This document shows positions 62,571-64,000 of a stretch of 64,000 nt of DNA, in pieces; positions within the stretch are counted from its first letter, which is position 1; each line of letters starts with the position of its first letter. Origin of the DNA: Oceanispirochaeta sp963676905 (lineage in GTDB: Bacteria; Spirochaetota; Spirochaetia; DSM-2461); NCBI GenBank assembly GCA_963676905.2, contig CAXXVE010000001.1:1-64000 (forward strand). Reading direction: 5' to 3'. The position numbers were made by a program, and so were the translations under genes. Below the pieces are notes generated by a model. That model was not told the DNA's origin and did not search any database. It worked only from the letters and a program-made list of their open reading frames with translations.

Positions 62571-63644
62571 GTGATAAGCATTCAGGCCAGTGTATCCAAA
62601 GGCTGGATTTATAAAGAGAGAGGAATTGAGTACACAAGGGAGTACTACTTTGATCCGGTCTTAAGGAGAGACAAAGACAGGGACATTGCGGCTTTACTTG
62701 ATCAAAGATTTCCCGGATACAGGATTCATAACCTGGAATCCAATCTGGTGTCCCTGGAGCACTACTCCCCTGACCTGCTCTATGTGGGAGGGATTCAGCC
62801 TAACCTGATCCTGGGGATGCTGCTGGGAGCGGATTTTATCCCCTACCCTGATCAGGATGCGGATATATCAGAGACTGTTCTGAAGGATCTGGGGAGGATA
62901 GAGGACCTCCCCTCCTCCGCCTCACTCATAGAGATGGAGTTGATAAAAGAGTGGAGCAGTCAGGTCCGGGAACTCAGTTCACATGAGAGAGGAAATGTTA
63001 TCCCCCCATTCTTCTGGGACAGGAGCTTCCGTGCCACGATCCACGGATTTATAACAACAGCTCTTAAGTTCTTCGGCCAGGACTTTTTCTTCAAGACCAT
63101 GGACGATCCCGGATTTGTTCACGGCTTCTACAACTGGTATGAAGATGCCATGACTCTGCTGATCCATCATTTTGCCTCTCTTGTGGATGCAGTCCCCTCC
63201 TCCCTCCACATTGGTGAGTGCTCGGGTACCATGATGGGCGGAGCTGATTTTGAAACCTTTCTTAAGCCGTGCCTGACAAGCATTGCCAAAAAGATTGCCC
63301 CTCTGCGCCTCCACTTCTGTGGAAACTGCGATCACCTGCTTGCCTCCCTGGCCGGGACTGAAGGCATCGGAAGCCTGGATACAGGCTCGGGAACATCTGT
63401 TGCAAAGATGAGGGAAGCGATGGGCGGAGAGTTCCCCTTAGACCTGATGCCACCGGTTGAACTTCTGCTTAAGGGCGGAGATCCCGGGGCCGTCAGAGAG
63501 TGGCTGGAAAATGTACTATTGGAGAATGCCGGCGGACCGCTGACCATAAACTACCACCTGGAACCGGGATACGACGTGGAGAACCATCTGATCCTCCACG
63601 AATATCTCTATGAGAAAGGTTTGGTGAACAGAGGGCGCTGCTGA
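62571..63644 (+). CDS. UroD/MtaA-family protein beside a sugar importer
   Basis: The 357-residue protein is a divergent member of the uroporphyrinogen decarboxylase superfamily. The C-terminal half has SSLHIGECSGTMMGGADFET, LRLHFCGNCDHLLASLAGTE and a late INYHLEPGYDVENHLI. H248 and C250 fit the HxC zinc motif of methyltransferase-type members, and H329 lies where those have a distal cysteine. The GTG start at 62571 follows GAGGAG. It is divergent from the MalFG-type operon, the second such pairing in this window. The reaction is unknown. Confidence 0.7.
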   Translation: MISIQASVSKGWIYKERGIEYTREYYFDPVLRRDKDRDIAALLDQRFPGYRIHNLESNLVSLEHYSPDLLYVGGIQPNLILGMLLGADFIPYPDQDADISETVLKDLGRIEDLPSSASLIEMELIKEWSSQVRELSSHERGNVIPPFFWDRSFRATIHGFITTALKFFGQDFFFKTMDDPGFVHGFYNWYEDAMTLLIHHFASLVDAVPSSLHIGECSGTMMGGADFETFLKPCLTSIAKKIAPLRLHFCGNCDHLLASLAGTEGIGSLDTGSGTSVAKMREAMGGEFPLDLMPPVELLLKGGDPGAVREWLENVLLENAGGPLTINYHLEPGYDVENHLILHEYLYEKGLVNRGRC

Positions 63645-63659
63645 CTCATCGGGAATCCA

Positions 63660-63679
63660 TGCCGGCGGGAGGGCCGGCA
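63660..63679. terminator. Hairpin between the UroD-type gene and the last, partial gene
   Basis: TGCCGGC and GCCGGCA form a 7-base stem around GGGAGG between two convergent genes. There is no T tract. Confidence 0.5.
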
Positions 63680-63684
63680 GGGCA

Positions 63685-64000
63685 TCAATAGAACTCGAAA
63701 CCGGAAATCAGATCTATAAACTCGGTTTTAAGCCTGCCGAACACTGTTTCAAGGGTGTAGCATGTGAACTGAACCGTTCCGTTATGAGTGGATGTGATAA
63801 AGGAGAAAAAGATAAAATCCAGACCCGCAGTATGGGCCGTATAGGTGACAAGCTCTCCCTCCAGACTGTTTATACTGCAGGGCTCAACATCGAGAATCCT
63901 GGCATTGGGGTCGAGGTTGCCTGCATTGATTATCATCAACTCCTTCAGACTGTCCAGAGGCAGTTCCAGGCCCTCATGAATAATCATTGCAAAGGCAGTA
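63685..64000 (-). CDS. C-terminal part of an unidentified protein, cut by the window edge
   Basis: The frame is open through the end of the window: codons for T-A-F-A precede the first internal ATG at 63987, and that ATG has no ribosome site. So this is probably the last ~104 residues of a longer protein. The piece has LELPLDSLKELMIINAGNLD and a beta-rich end (LDFIFFSFITSTHNGTVQFT) finishing in GFEFY. I do not recognise the family. Confidence 0.5.
   Translation of the reverse strand, partial: TAFAMIIHEGLELPLDSLKELMIINAGNLDPNARILDVEPCSINSLEGELVTYTAHTAGLDFIFFSFITSTHNGTVQFTCYTLETVFGRLKTEFIDLISGFEFY

Noticed and set aside
1..64000. Mobile elements, CRISPR arrays, tRNA or rRNA genes
   Set aside because: I looked for transposase or integrase motifs, spaced direct repeats and conserved RNA gene sequences and found none I could support.

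Overview
The window reads as a chromosomal segment of a free-living, Gram-negative-type bacterium, most likely a spirochaete (Spirochaetales). That placement is inference. It rests on the mix of outer-membrane TonB machinery, many sugar ABC importers, abundant c-di-GMP and two-component signalling, a carboxyspermidine-type polyamine pathway and methyl-accepting signalling. There is no 16S rRNA or other marker gene to confirm it. Base composition looks even throughout, and I see no insertion sequence, phage, integrase, tRNA, rRNA or CRISPR array. Coding density is high and almost every gap is under 300 bases.

Layout. 0.1-6 kb: an AraC regulator, an ECF sigma factor with two small membrane proteins (one of only 49 residues), a nucleoside phosphorylase (PpnP), a flavodoxin-like protein, a TPR protein, and a LarA-type epimerase coupled to a gluconokinase. 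6-10.5 kb: divergent histidine kinase and REC-phosphatase genes, then a diguanylate cyclase. 10.6-17.2 kb: purine catabolism (three-subunit xanthine dehydrogenase, an 8-oxoguanine deaminase-like amidohydrolase) with an extradiol dioxygenase and a flavin-binding protein. 17.3-22.4 kb: mannonate dehydratase, fructuronate reductase and a GntR regulator, then WYL and GyrI-like proteins. 22.5-27.7 kb: a four-gene polyamine operon running from arginine to spermidine. 27.8-29.9 kb: a split-barrel fusion protein and a tandem HD-GYP-like protein. 29.9-37.6 kb: a ribose-type ABC importer with RbsD and a UroD-family protein, under a divergent LacI regulator that carries an extra solute-binding domain. 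37.7-44.9 kb: TonB/ExbB/ExbD, siderophore receptor and ferri-siderophore ABC importer. 45-50.4 kb: a REC-DUF3369-GGDEF-EAL protein, an amino-acid-binding-type lipoprotein and a histidine kinase. 50.4-54.8 kb: a Gfo/Idh/MocA oxidoreductase, an ammonium transporter fused to a chemotaxis signalling domain, and a PocR-AraC regulator. 54.9-57 kb: nucleotidyltransferase plus N-acetylhexosamine 1-kinase. 57-63.6 kb: a 7TM kinase and LuxR-type regulator beside a MalFG-type sugar importer, with a second UroD-family gene divergent from it. The last gene is cut by the window edge.

How the parts fit. Sugar acids (gluconate, mannonate, fructuronate), purines, ferri-siderophores, pentose-type sugars, amino sugars and ammonium are all handled or sensed here. 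Three themes stand out. (1) Regulators or sensors are fused to transporter-type ligand-binding modules (LacI with a solute-binding protein; Amt with an MCP domain; a kinase with an adjacent binding lipoprotein). (2) Two unrelated sugar importers each sit with a UroD-family protein that keeps a H-x-C...H zinc-type motif. (3) Many signalling genes have a -10 element 7 to 11 bases before the start codon and no Shine-Dalgarno sequence, so leaderless transcription looks common.
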